From contig OU452206.1 in assembly GCA_911728435.2 (NCBI GenBank), positions 13,608,297-13,672,296 on the forward strand: a stretch of 64,000 nt of DNA, written 5' to 3'. Made by a program: the position numbers and the translations under genes. The DNA is from Apoderus coryli. Its lineage: Eukaryota > Arthropoda > Insecta > Coleoptera > Attelabidae. The notes under the pieces are model-generated. The model did no database searches and was not told the DNA's origin. It saw only the letters and a list, made by a program, of their open reading frames with translations. Shown here one piece after another: positions 35,400 through 47,729 of the stretch (positions are counted from its first letter, which is position 1; the number at the start of each line of letters is the position of its first letter).

Positions 35400-37640
35400 T
35401 TAGAAAATAGTAACATACCTAATATAAACAATGCAACACCAAAATTATTAAAAAGCATCACATTTATTTGGGACGCTCTGTTTTTTAGCCTAGGTATATC
35501 TAATTTAACTGAAACGATCTCACCGGTTTTGGAGCCCTGCCACACAAAATCATCTACAACAAAATGTTGTTTACAAACTACACTAAACGTAATTCATTTA
35601 ATTTCGGGAAAAACACGAACACTAACACCTTTCGCGTGATTTCCTTTACAATTTACCACGCAACAACGATTCGGTATTTCAAAACTTTAAGAGAAAAGGT
35701 AAATAATAATAATTATATTCACTTTACTACGGAAATACAATATACGTAATCAATTCGTCCCCATTTGGCCTATCTGTAACTCCGTGTAACTTTCTTTCTT
35801 TCTTCCTTCCATTCGAATAAAACTAGATCAAGGATTTAACACTGGGTATTTTTTGAAATTAATTCCACAAGGTGAAGATGTGCCAAATGATGACACAACA
35901 TTTGGTTAAATTGTTTTCTTGAAGGGACAGCATACAAAGTTGGAAATATATATATATATATATATAACCAGCACATATGACCAAGTGTTATATGAAAATT
36001 TTTGACAACTGGTATAGCATCAGTATAATCAAAATACTGTATGTATTGCGATTCATTGTGATTGGTTTAATAAAATTATATATTTTGTCGCATGCTCGCC
36101 ACGCCATTTATCCATGTTATTATTATCAATTTTTAAAAATGGCAAATGAAAGAGATAAAACGGATCAGCGAGCGATGCGCTATATCCAAAGGGGTTGCAA
36201 AATATAATTTGATTTTCTATAATCAATTCTCTTTGTAGTTAGAGGTGCTAGATTGTATTTTGTACGGACGCAAATTGAAATTGACGAAAAAATAATTACG
36301 TTTTCAAAAAATTCCATCAGGATTTTTTGTGTGTGATGTACAGGAATTGATAGATTTAAATATTGAAATGAGACTTTTGTTAGAAATTCTGCTCATAGCA
36401 TGACGATAAATAAATAAATATCGATATACTGAAAAATTAACCAGTGGGATGCTATCGGGGTTATAGTGACAGCACTTTTTATACCCCTATTTTAAAAAAT
36501 AACTAAATTGTTGTTTTCCTAATACCGTCACAATATTAGGTAAGTATAAGTATATCGTTCGTAGAATATAAATAGAACAAAAGGATTGAGTATAAAGCCT
36601 TTAATTCTCCTACTGTGTTGAAATTATTAACAAAATTCTATAAAGCAATAAAAACATATTTGATTTTAGTGAGTGTTTATTTTTTACGATGATATAATAA
36701 GTAATAACGAATTTATTGGTTTCACGATCTAATTGTTACTGGAGATAAAGATAAATTGTGGTATTTAATCCGGTTTTAATTAAATAATTTTACTACCTAT
36801 TTAAGTAAGCCGCTGATGATAGAGCCCATTATTGCTATAAGAAAATATATTGAGAGTTTGTGGAAGGTGTCCGTATAACTGGTCCTAAGGTCCCAATCGA
36901 AACACTGCGTTTATCGTTATTTTTTTATATATAGAGCTGAAAAATTACTTAGTTAGTTATACCAAGATAAGGTCTTTATCGCCCATGCGAGAGTTTAGCC
37001 TCCTCTTTCATTTGATAATCATTACCTCGTTTTTTCGGACAAGGGGTGATTAATATTCAGTCTTCATCCTTTTGCAACAGTGCCTGGATTGCTTCAAGTT
37101 GATGCCAATAGATTGCAGAAAATTTAATCGTTTTGCTTTTGATATAAAAAAATGTCACTCAGAAAATTATATAATCTGACAGGTTGAGAATTTAAGAATG
37201 TTTAACCCATAAAATACTACTGCTGTTCTAAAACCTCAATCTTAGTTTAATAACTAAATATCTTTAAATCAATTGTATTAATATCACAGGAATCTCCATA
37301 CCTTGGTAATTAATACCCCAGCACTCTTATTTAAGCGTACGTGCTCTTCATCATCATCGAACAACAAATTAATATTTTACAAAGTGACCAACAAATGAGT
37401 CACACTGTATATGGTGAAAATTTAGTGAAAAATTAATGCAAATTATCAATTATAATCTTAAATCTTAGAAAAAGTTAGTTTTTTAAGCTTTTGGAGGTTA
37501 CCACTTCCCTGAGTGTGGTAGACTTTAACTCCACTAAAACTCTGTAATATAGATTTAGATTAGTTGACCAGAAATAAAGAATAAACAACATCAATTGCTG
37601 TCTTCATGCTGGGGATTCCTTCGTCAGAGTTGATTTCCTG
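35400..37640. other. AT-rich stretch without a confident gene (intronic)
   Basis: Contains an (AT)n run at about 35947-35966. Short frames at 35564-35749 and 35977-36207 show no domain. It may include the decayed rest of the BEL/Pao copy, but I see no protease or RT motif. Confidence 0.4.
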
Positions 37641-37659
37641 CTCTCCGGTACCGCCTGGC

Positions 37660-38340
37660 ACAGTCCTCTAAATTATAGTTGACTGTTTCGCGAATCAGTA
37701 AGTTTGCATGTCTCTCTGCCATTCCAAATACTTCTGGGATCATAACCTAATGATGTCCTTCAGAAAGTCGAGTTTGAGGTATTTTCGGACCTGTGCATTT
37801 GACACCAATCAAGGTGCACCCACTGCCATCCTTCTTGCCTTGTTCTCTATGGCCTCTAATCATTTAAGGTACGATGGTGCCGTGTATCCCCATGCTGCAC
37901 TGGCGTAGATCAAGACAGGTCGTACGACCACCTTAATCGTTTGGAGCTTGACCTGCAAGTGCCTCCTGCTCCTTCTGCAGATCATCGGGTAGATCTTCGA
38001 AATGATGCCTTTGACATTGGCGATGCTCTTCGCGATGTGCGGTCTCCATGACAGGGATCTGTCTACAGTTACCATAAGGTACTTTGCAGTGTCCTGCCAT
38101 TGTATGTCGGTACCTTCGATGTTGACAAGTATCGCAGTGCTCTTCTCGGCATAAATCTTCGTCTTCCACCTGGTGCACCAGTCGGTAAAGTTCGCAGCTG
38201 CTCGTTGACAATATCTTGTGACCACTTCCGCACTGCGGCTGCGGGCAATCAGGGCGCTGTCTTCTGCCTAGAGCGCCAAGGTGTTCTGGTCAGTCCTTGG
38301 GATGTCGCTGGTAAAGATGGAGAAGAGATGCCGGGAAAGT
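37660..38340 (-). pseudogene. Jockey-like reverse transcriptase C-terminal relic
   Basis: Read on the minus strand from 38340, IFTSDIPRT is followed by AL*AEDSALIARSRS, where the YADD catalytic motif has become stop-Ala-Glu-Asp. WCTRWKTKIYAEKSTAILV, YLMVTVDRSLSWRPHI and RPVLIYASAAWGY follow, the thumb and connection blocks of Jockey-type RTs. Downstream, NKARRMAVGAP continues with several in-frame stops, partly at former Trp codons. The catalytic Tyr and first Asp are both lost, so the copy is dead. Confidence 0.9.
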
Positions 38341-38366
38341 TTTGGGGTGAACACAACCGATTTTTC
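38333..38366 (+). repeat. Short dispersed repeat shared with 46179-46212
   Basis: GGGAAAGTTTTGGGGTGAAC, then ACAACCGATTTTT here, against GGGAAAGTTTTGGGGCGACA, then CAACCGACTTTTT at 46179. The 46.1-kb copy is preceded by a TAGGTTCGATTT word resembling a pol III box B, so a SINE tail is possible. Confidence 0.5.
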
Positions 38367-38949
38367 TATTATATATTTAGATTAGATATAGAAGAACGAT
38401 CTAAGAGCGAACCTCACTTTTTCAATATGATCTGAAAAAAAAATGGATGTCAAACTTAAAGTATATTTTGACTGATCGATTAATTTTGAGTAAAGATGAT
38501 GTTGTAAGGCTCATTGAATCCAGACGTTTATTATTATTATATTATTATTAAAAAAGCACTCCATCTCTTTGCAAGACGCTTTAAGTATTAATAATAATTA
38601 TCTTCCTTCAGTATAAAAAAAGTTTGGTGTAATTACATTTTATTTTGTAAATAATACCCATTACACATATGTTAACCGTTGAACCATAATATATACTACG
38701 TACTTAATACCCATAATACTCGATTTGGTTTTGTAAAAAGATAAGACTGAGTAAAAAAAATAACACCGAGCAAGTAAGAAGAACATATTTTGTATGACAT
38801 ATGTTAAACATTCAGATTTATTTTTAATAAAATGATAAGTATGTGAACTTCAGATTGCCATCAGCAAATGTTGTTATGAGTACCTATAGCGATATCCGTT
38901 ATTTTTTCATCTAATTTAGAATACGAGCCCGTTCAATACAAATTTCTAG

Positions 38950-39992
38950 TTTAAAATAATATATTTAGTGTTTTAGTGTTTTTAGAATAATTGAAGATTT
39001 TTAACGTCTATATGACTTTTTAATGTTAATAATAACTTCTTCTTTGAGCGCTAACAAAACACAATCGCCATCGTCGCGTCGGTGATTTATGTACCGTCTT
39101 TCTCCTAAACAAGATTTGATCCATTCAAACTCATTTTTCGGATACTAGAACATAAAACATTTTGTTAATTATAATATAAATCCCCCAGTTTATTTAATTG
39201 TAGCTACCTGCTACTAGTAAATGCAGAAGAACATTTTCTGTTTCCTTTACAAATACAAACTTCTTTTGGTCGCATTTCCGTGACTAAACTTTGAATAGGG
39301 CCATTTTTATTTTGCTAATTTTCTAAAACAACAGAACAGCTAGTACAGAGATTGGGTACCATAGAAAGTTTAAATCAAAAAAGTTACGTTTTCAGGATGT
39401 TAAATTTGAAAAAAGGAATGAATTTTAATATTACTAAAATTATTAGTCTCGAAAGAGCAATCATTTAACCAGCACGTTAACGTTATACTTGTTGAATTAA
39501 TTACATATCAAACAAAAATGACTCTGCATGCCGACACCTGAAGCATGCATAACGGGATATGACGCAATGGTTTCCAAAGATTACAGTAGCCCCTAAATTG
39601 ATGAAGATATTAAAATAAATAAATAATATTTTCAAAAAACTTTTTTTTTTTAAATCTGAAAAATAAGTTACATTCATTTATTACAAAATGTGCCAATTAA
39701 GAATTTATATAAATTTTAGAAAAAAGTTATTTGAAAATGTTGTACCTGTATTTTAACGTCTTCTGTAGTTCAAAAAGAAGTATCAATTTAAAAAGCACCA
39801 TGTATAGTCGCGAATATCAATTTGCCAATAAGTTGCTAATTTGTAATATATATGTAAAGATACATTATGATGTATTTTTAATGCAATTTTACCAATAATT
39901 CTAATTTCACAGATTGAAAGTGAATTTTTACTGCACTTTTACATCTGTATAGTTGTAATCATAGTGTAAATTTGCCCCGACTTTTTACAGTG
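38950..39992 (-). mobile_element. Second, rearranged copy of the 22463-24473 element
   Basis: The right end CTTTTTACAGTG (39981-39992) and about 140 bases inward match the left end of the 22463 element in complement, including GTGTAAATTTGCCCCGAC. The two-exon ORF region matches at about 39050-39320. The module corresponding to 23700-24030 sits at 39598-39850, in a different order from the first copy. The left terminus is not preserved. Confidence 0.7.
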
Positions 39993-39999
39993 TGCCTAC

Positions 40000-41620
40000 A
40001 TAATCTTCCATGTGGGTTTTAATAGACTTATTTGTTCTGCAATAACTTTCTGTTGATGATGATGACGATTTATATACAATTAATACTAATCTAAACTCGG
40101 TTATTTGTACTATTAAATAATACAGTCAGGCTTTATACAATTAATACTTTCTCATGGAGAATAAATTGAAATTGTATTTATGCACAAGTGCAAGATGACG
40201 ATGACTTAGCAAAGAACCAATAAAATATTAAAGGATTTCACGGTATAATAAGTAATTATTGTTATAATATGGATCATTCTCGTATATACGAGTAGCAGTG
40301 TAGTTATATGTGGCCTCTCGAAAAACTGCAGTTGGTAGCAATAAGAATAATAAGTTTATGATATTCAAACTCACCACATTCATTTCCTGATTGAGGGTGT
40401 AGTATATTTTTAATTGAATCTGGAAATCATCTCAGGGAACTTCAAAATGGTTATATCCGTCTTTATCTCAAAAATTTTTTTACTTTCCCTGTGCTGGAAA
40501 GTAATAGATGACAAAAAATTTATGTACCATAGGTGTGCGTGAATAAAATAGCATATAGTTCATCAAGAGTCTTACGTGAATGGTAAATGACAAAAAGGTC
40601 ACAAAAATATTCCCTTTACACTTAAATATGGAGAGCTATGTGTGCCGTTTATTTGTTTCTGAAGTTTAAATAAAACAATAAAGTTAGAAATAGATAATTC
40701 CCCTTCGATGACGCCTATGAGGGTAATATTATTTGTATCCACATGTTTACCATAAGTCCAAGTAACAATATGATTCCGTTGCTGACAAAAAGCGTTACAT
40801 TCATAAAATGCCTAGTGTAACACGATACGTTGCACAAAAAATATTTAAAAAGGATTTGTATTTTCATATTGTAATATGTAATAAATACGTCATAGAGAGG
40901 ATATAGTATTTAAAATGCCTTAGAGTTTTTTATTTAAAAATAACATTTTTTGCTTCGAGCCATATATATATATATAATATTTTATAAATAACAATTATGT
41001 TCATCAAGTAGTCGCTTAATGAATTAAATCCGGAAGTTGGATGTCAACTACATTATTATGATATGTGGAATCTGAAAGTTTTTGTGAAATATGCGGATAA
41101 ATTAGGATGCGCGACACAATTAAAACAACTGTATTTGTAACAACTATTTTTGTACTATGAGGTACATAATTATATAAAATTATAAAAACATTTAAAATAC
41201 AATAACAAGTTTCATTAATGAATCTCAAAGGTTGACTTTGTTGGTTTTAAATTCAAAATAATATTTTTGCAACGATATTTTAATTATTAAAATAATTGAC
41301 AAATAAATATTATTATTATGAAATAATAATAATAAAATAAACAACAAAACATTATTCTGGTTTTACTCGATGAAAGAGAGCTGATTGAATATTGTGTTAT
41401 CCTGTTTAATAAAAAAATCTTTCAGATTGTTTTTCATTGGTTTAATTTAAACATTCACATTACGAATACGATAAAGAATATCACTTGATATTGACATATA
41501 CAAACATTAGTTTTTATCTAAACCCCTTAATATCTCAAAAACAAAGCACGAAAAGTGAACAGCTAGGTGGTATGTTATAGATAATAATCGGCGTAAAAAG
41601 TTTGAAACTTAATTTTGGAC
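40000..41620. other. AT-rich stretch without a recognisable gene (intronic)
   Basis: No domain, RNA gene or clear repeat boundary was identified; it contains short A/T microsatellites, for example 40966-40980. Confidence 0.45.
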
Positions 41621-41629
41621 ACCCTGTAT

Positions 41630-42750
41630 GCTATAGCACGACCAACGGGCAATGAGTCGAAGGAACAATCTCTACATAAATAATAACTTGTACAAAAATA
41701 AAGCTAAAAATTTATTAAATTAAAGAGTACCTACTAAATTTTTTATAAAAATGTGAAAATATCTATTTTTCATAAATACCAAAATATCTCAAATACAATA
41801 ATTAATTTTTATGGTATGGTGCTTTCTATGAAAAATACTTGAAATAACATCAAAAATCTGAAAATAGTAAACAATCATGTAGTGCCAATTAAAATAAGCA
41901 AATTGGGATCCATTTCCGGTATAACCGGTCATTAATTTCTCGTAAATCAATCGACGCAGTGCCCGATGGGACACCCTGTATAACATCTAGATTTTTGCGA
42001 AGACCTTACCTTCTGTTCTGAATCCAATAATAGACAATTAAATATACCAAGCATTTCCAACAAATTGAAGTCTTCTAATATTTAAGCTTAGATTTTATTC
42101 TATTTAAATTTAAATTTTCCAAAAATGTGTGTTTAAACCATTTTATTTTTTAACAGCGTCTAGTAAATTATTGAATTAAAGCTGTAATTTAGCTTTTTTG
42201 TTTTTAAATAGAAAAAAAAAATAATTAAAATGACAAAAAATTGCTATTTTTGTTGGCATTTTTTTTATAATAATTTTGTATGAAAAAAAGGGTAGCCTTA
42301 AGATCATGAAATATGATATCAATAAAGAGTATAGGAATGGGACTTCTCGAATTTAAGAATATTTGCAATGAAATCCAGTAAAATGGAGAAAAGAAGGGAA
42401 TTCAGAAGGACTTGACACGAAAATAAGGTTTGTTCATGGTTTCTGTAGTACCCACAACGCTTTAAATTTATATCAAAATTCACCCTTATTTACAAATATT
42501 TTAAAAACTACTAAACCGAAGCATATCAACCCTTATGTCATTTTTCTTGCCTTTAGAGCGCCATTGATTTATGTTGAAATATACGCGTTAAGGTCTGCTG
42601 ACAAACGCTCAACTACCCTGTATATATACATTTTTGCGTTGTACATCACTTGCCTGCCGAAAAGTTTTGTAAAGGATTTTGTTGTTTATGACTTATAGAT
42701 CTTGAGAAATCTTCCGCCCACCCACTAATGGGCCACTTTGTATATATTAT
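41630..42750. repeat. Foldback element relic related to 31640-32785
   Basis: ACACCCTGTATGC near 41627 and ACACCCTGTATAAC near 41970 are terminal words of the ACAGGGTGT type. From about 42100 the sequence follows 32190-32785 through shared words such as CCAAAAATGTGTGTTTA, GTAGTACCCACAACGC and CTTTAGAGCG. It is a decayed copy with no coding capacity. Confidence 0.6.
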
Positions 42751-42759
42751 TTTATACCA

Positions 42760-44860
42760 TTCCTGAAACTAGCGTTCTTACGTAGCACGTCCGAAAACTG
42801 TTTTTTTTTTCTTTGACACGGAGACTTCCACACACAAAATCCTGCCCACTCGTTTAGATGTCAGTATTTTTCGGGATTATCTCCGAAGTTAATATTTCAG
42901 AGATTCATTGAAATCATATTTTTAATGACGATTTATAACGTCAAAGGTAAATTCAGTATTGAATGAATGGTCTAGAAATTCTATGACTTTTTCTTCAATA
43001 GTTCAAAAATGATCAGTCTTCAAGTTATTTGAAATTCTATTTTTACTATTTTTGCAATGGATGTAATTCCATTTTCATGACTATCAACGGCAGGATTGCC
43101 AAATTATCCTTCGCAGCATCAAATCTTGCCTAATAGAACAAATTCCAATTTTTACAATTAAAATAAGCCACTGTGTTTTGAGAAATCTCTCAAATTCCTT
43201 TTTACAGTCACTTTTCGCAATAGATTTCATCATAATTGTAATACCTACATGGTTGATTCCAACATAAGTCTTATATAAATATTTTCCATGAATTGAGCCC
43301 AACCCGAACAGATTACTTCAAATTTATATGACAGAAAATAAACCAGCAAACAAAACTATATCCGTTATTTTAAACACGAGTTACGAAAACGAAAAATGTT
43401 TGATATTTGTCAGAGAAAGAAAATCTTTTTTCAGTAATCGATCAATAAATAAATAGATCGATCATAAAGCTATTATTTACATTTTTCGACTTTTAGAGTT
43501 TTATAGATCAATATTAATATCCATGACACAATAATAATTTTTCAAAGTCATCCGCAATAAATGTATCACAAAAATGCCTACAGATAGAAAATAATACCGA
43601 TAATCCTCCTTTTTTTTTTAATCAAATGAATTAACTCAATTTATAAATCATCATCACTTTTTACCCTTTTTTTTAAGTTTGTCAAACCAATAGAACCAAA
43701 GAAATTCCATATCAACTCGCGTATAACCTTCACTATTTACACTACCTACTGCGTTGTATTCACTAAAGTAACATTACCGGTACCTACGCCAATGGGTCAT
43801 CAAACACCACAGGGACCAAAAATGAACCTATCGGAATTCGAACCTAGAATCACAACCTAACCTATACTCCAAACAAAAGATAACCTTGAAAACGAAAGAT
43901 ATAATAAAAAAAAATTATGAAAACTATGCACCTGCTGTTTAAGATATTCTTAATATTAATTTTTAGGAAATTGAAGCTGTCTTGGGGTATTCCCCAACTG
44001 AAGAAGTGAAGTAGGACATACGAAGGAACGGCTCCCACAGGACGTTTGTTTTCACGAGTTGAAACATTCGCTTTCCTAGCCATACTTATGAGAACTGTCC
44101 AACAGAAAATTGTTTTGGACATTGTGCAATACGTTTTCAATACACTAACTGAAAATATCCAGTCAGTCAAATAAACTCTTCAGCATAAAACTGGTAATAT
44201 GCATTTCTCATTCTTGCTTGACCTTGGGATTTCTTATTCTCAAATCCGACATTTGTGTTTGGAAATGCTTCATCATCTAGAGAAAGAGGTGAACTACATA
44301 GGTAATAGAGCCTCGGTGGCCGCAGTGGAAGGTCCGGTGGAGACTCACTCACCTACCTAGTTTCAACTATTAAAATCTCTCTTATGCCCATTCATAATGC
44401 AGATGGATCAATACTAACTAGATACCAATTTTTAAGATCCAATATAAATAGAACTCCACCTACCATGTTTTTGTTTATAAAATAAGCTGTGGGCCGCTAC
44501 TGATACCTAAAAATTATAATCCAAACGTTAGTTTTAATGACGCACTTCTAAATAACCGCTATAAATCTTATTTTATTAATGTGATTAAAGAAAATACCGT
44601 TTAACGCACTGTTTGTTTCTTATCACCCATATCATTTTAAGTAATAATCTTTTTACTCGATAAAATTGGTTTTATTTTAAAATAAATAATTGTTATTGAG
44701 AAATGGAGTTAAACATCAAAGCAATGTGATGCGTATCAGCGTTCTCTGTGCTATGGATTAAGATCTGCACACACCCTGAAGCCATGAGGAAAAGGTTCAG
44801 CAGGCTAAGCTAGCCAATCAGTTTCAAATTTTTGCAACCAAATTTCTGTTGTTAAGTTTG
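42760..44860. other. Stretch without a confident gene (intronic)
   Basis: A box B-like word (CTAGGTTCGAATTCCG on the minus strand near 43840-43856) may mark a SINE fragment. The short frames at 43862-44352 show no domain. Confidence 0.4.
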
Positions 44861-44869
44861 TAATTGTTT

Positions 44870-45263
44870 TTTTTCTACGACTGTCTTTAAATGCCTTTAT
44901 TATATGTTCAACCATGATTTGAAAATGTATTACATTGTAATGCTGTTTATGCTGATAAAATTTCCTGGTAATGACAAAAGTAGCGGCGGGCATGAAAAAT
45001 CGCCATAGCAACGCCGAAAATACAAACACCAAATTGACAGTTCTGGTATTTATAATTAATAATAATTATAATTAAGTATTTCGCTAATTTCAAAACACAT
45101 AAACAGTGATAGTGAATATAGTTTAACACCACCTAGTCAATTTAATACTTATTATTTATCGTATTTAGGCTTATACGTTAACAGGGGTAAGTTTCGAAAA
45201 ACAAATATTTTCCTAAAAATTATGTTAAATTTATTCAAAAGCATTAAAACAGTCGTAGAAAAA
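44870..45263. mobile_element. TIR element next to hairpin, copy 2
   Basis: TTTTTCTACGACTGT at 44870-44884 faces its exact complement at 45249-45263, bounding 394 bases without a gene. An internal segment (CAAAAGTAGCGGCGG, ATGAAAAATCGCCATAGC) recurs near 56067-56108. The right TIR abuts the hairpin at 45262-45396. Confidence 0.8.
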
Positions 45264-45396
45264 GTATAGTGTGAAACTCACATGAAATGACTATTTCCTA
45301 CTCGTATGATTTGCAGCATGAGCCGCAGGCGAGTGCTGCAAACGATCATACTCGTAGGAAATATATGGCATTTCATGTTCGTTGCACAATATACTA
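45262..45396. repeat. Large hairpin, apex GAGCCGCAGGCGAG
   Basis: GTATAGTGTGAAACTCACAT pairs imperfectly with the right end ATGTTCGTTGCACAATATAC. ATTTCCTACTCGTATGATTT with GCAGCA pairs with TGCTGCAAACGATCATACTCG and TAGGAAAT. The apex is GAGCCGCAGGCGAG. Outer ends and apex match the 33588-33718 hairpin while the arm sequences differ. A 20-base piece of one arm also occurs near 27783. Confidence 0.85.
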
Positions 45397-45399
45397 TTG

Positions 45400-47280
45400 T
45401 ATTTCTTCTGTGGTTTATTCCATTATCTTGGGCTGCTGCAAAATGTCTAGTATAGCTTCTTCGAGTTTTGCTAATTTCATTGAAGATTGGTTGATATTGT
45501 CGCATTAATTTTTTGCCCGCATTTTTTATAATTTTTCCTCAGCTTAGCGTTTTCTTCATTCTTCTTTTTTATCTTCGCGTTATGTTATTTCGTTTTTCCC
45601 AATTGATACTAACTAAACTGTGATTTACAAAGTCAATTCAATTCAATTGTATCATATAAGACACAGTTTCTTCTCTTTTTTTTCGTCATATTTTATATTT
45701 TGTTTAATATTCATATTTATGTATTGTTTGTATGTTTGTATTTCTTCTTCTTAATCTGTGTAAGTTACTATAAGATTAACTTACTAAGTATTGTAAACGC
45801 GATAAAAAAGAAATTTTAGATAAAGATGAGACGATTAAGGCCATTTCCAGATGGAAGTCTTTATGTCTGTGTGTCTCTGTATGTATTCTTCCACGATAGC
45901 GCCTAAACGCTTCAACTAATTGAGCTAAATTTGAGTATATGAGTTTGAGCTAGTCCTAGGATGAATCCAGGTTACTTTTGCCTCCATAATTCTCGAGAAA
46001 ATGGCGTTTAAAATTTCACCAATTAAGTAGTTGGAACTTGTAACTCTTAATAGAATATAATAATTTAGTAGTAGTGCGCTTTGCATGAGGAAGGTTCTAG
46101 GTTCGATTTTTGAATAAAGTAGTGATTTTGTTAGGTTAGTTGATTCGCATGTCATTTTAGGTTATACTCTATCTTGTTGGGAAAGTTTTGGGGCGACACA
46201 ACCGACTTTTTTAATATCCAACAGATGCTTCCAGTAATCATACTGCTTACAATTTCCAGCTTCTCGATTTCATAAAAATAATGTTTCATATCTATTCGCT
46301 AATAAATACTCATCTCCTATGGGACTATTATCAATATTTCGCTCAGGAAAAGTAAGCAGATTATAAATACTCAAATCCGGTTATAGATTTCCGAATCTAA
46401 ACTGCATTATTTATTTATGCCTGTATGTTTGTGTTACCTCAGTTCAGTAGCGTATCAAACATCTCTAAAATTGTAATACAAAAAATTTAAGAACCCATCG
46501 AATACGTTATCTACTTATAGTTGATCGATTCTGTAGAGGAAATATGTTTGTACCGTGTTTTTTAAAACTTAAGTCAAGGGGGTAAACATGATTCGTGGCA
46601 TATGGTTTGACGATGATATTTACAATAATAATAATTTTACAATAGATAAAAAGCTATTAAACAAAAATAAAAACACTAAAATATAAAAGTCATACATTGT
46701 TCAAGTTGATGTCTTTCCATCTAAACAAATTTACACCCCCATCACTCCAATTTACCATGTGTGATTAATTTTATATCAATTTTAATCAAAATATGTAAAT
46801 CAGCATTAAAAATTTTCATTTTATTTCGTTTTTCTTTTTATAATATTTACCTATAAATAGCGTCAAATCTCACGGACAACAGGCGAATGGTTTCCGTTTA
46901 AAAATGTAAATTTATTTCTGTTTGTTAATACATATTGCGAAGAATCTTCTTCTCCGTTGCTGAAAGTTTCCTTTCGTGAACTGTATGTCGTATATTGAAA
47001 ATAATATTGCGTTATTGTTAATTTTTATACTTTTAGTCACACATATTCTCTACTGTTATAAAAACATGTATTGACCAACTGATTTATATGAAAATGTGAA
47101 TATTAACTAATTAACTAACAAAAAATAAACATTGTCATTCTTTACAGAAGGAAGGTTTGGTAACAAGTGAGTTTTTCTTTTTTCGTCCAGAGAGCGCTTC
47201 TATTTCAGTTCTCTCTCGCACACGCGGTGTTGTCACGATTATTTTAAAAATCACTAATATTAATAAAATGCATCAGCGTT
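45400..47280. other. Stretch without a confident gene (intronic)
   Basis: Contains the dispersed repeat at 46179-46212 and a possible SINE box B near 46091. Otherwise nothing was recognised. Confidence 0.4.
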
Positions 47281-47282
47281 AA

Positions 47283-47725
47283 CAGTGTTTCAAAAAGATG
47301 CGGCAATATTTAAGGGGGTGTTTTCTCAGGGAAAGAAAGTTCCCATAAACATAAACATACCTCCGAAAATGCCTTGTTTCCAAGATACCAGGTGTTAATG
47401 TTTTTTTTGTAAATAACTGTTTTTTAAATTTTTGGTTAATAATTTTTATTAAATTGTGCCCCTAACACCACTGGACCTAACAATTTTGATCTAGTTAGGG
47501 CCATATAAGCTACTCATTTTTAGCAACAACGCTGCCAAATGTCAAAGAATTCGGCAAGAAAATAGTTGACTTAATTAAAAGAAAACGTTATTTACAAAAA
47601 AACTTGAACACCGTGTATCTTGGAAACAATGCATATTCGGACGTGAGTTTATGGGAACTGTTTTTAATAAAATGACCTGAGAGATCAACCCCATAAATAT
47701 TCCGCGTCTTTTTGAAACACTCTGT
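47283..47725. mobile_element. Foldback MITE with GTGTTTCAAAAAGA ends
   Basis: Left arm from 47283 (AGTGTTTCAAAAAGATGCGG) and right arm ending at 47725 (CGTCTTTTTGAAACACT) are reverse complements over about 140 bases, including a TTGTTTCCAAGATAC word. A one-armed copy begins near 52753 (GTTTCAAAAAGACGCG). Confidence 0.75.
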
Positions 47726-47729
47726 ATAT

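Noticed and set aside
47148..47166. Possible 19-base micro-exon between a TTCTTTACAG acceptor and an AA|GTGAGT donor
   Set aside because: Including it would break the frame between the exons at 29709 and 51805, and such short matches are expected by chance in 22 kb.
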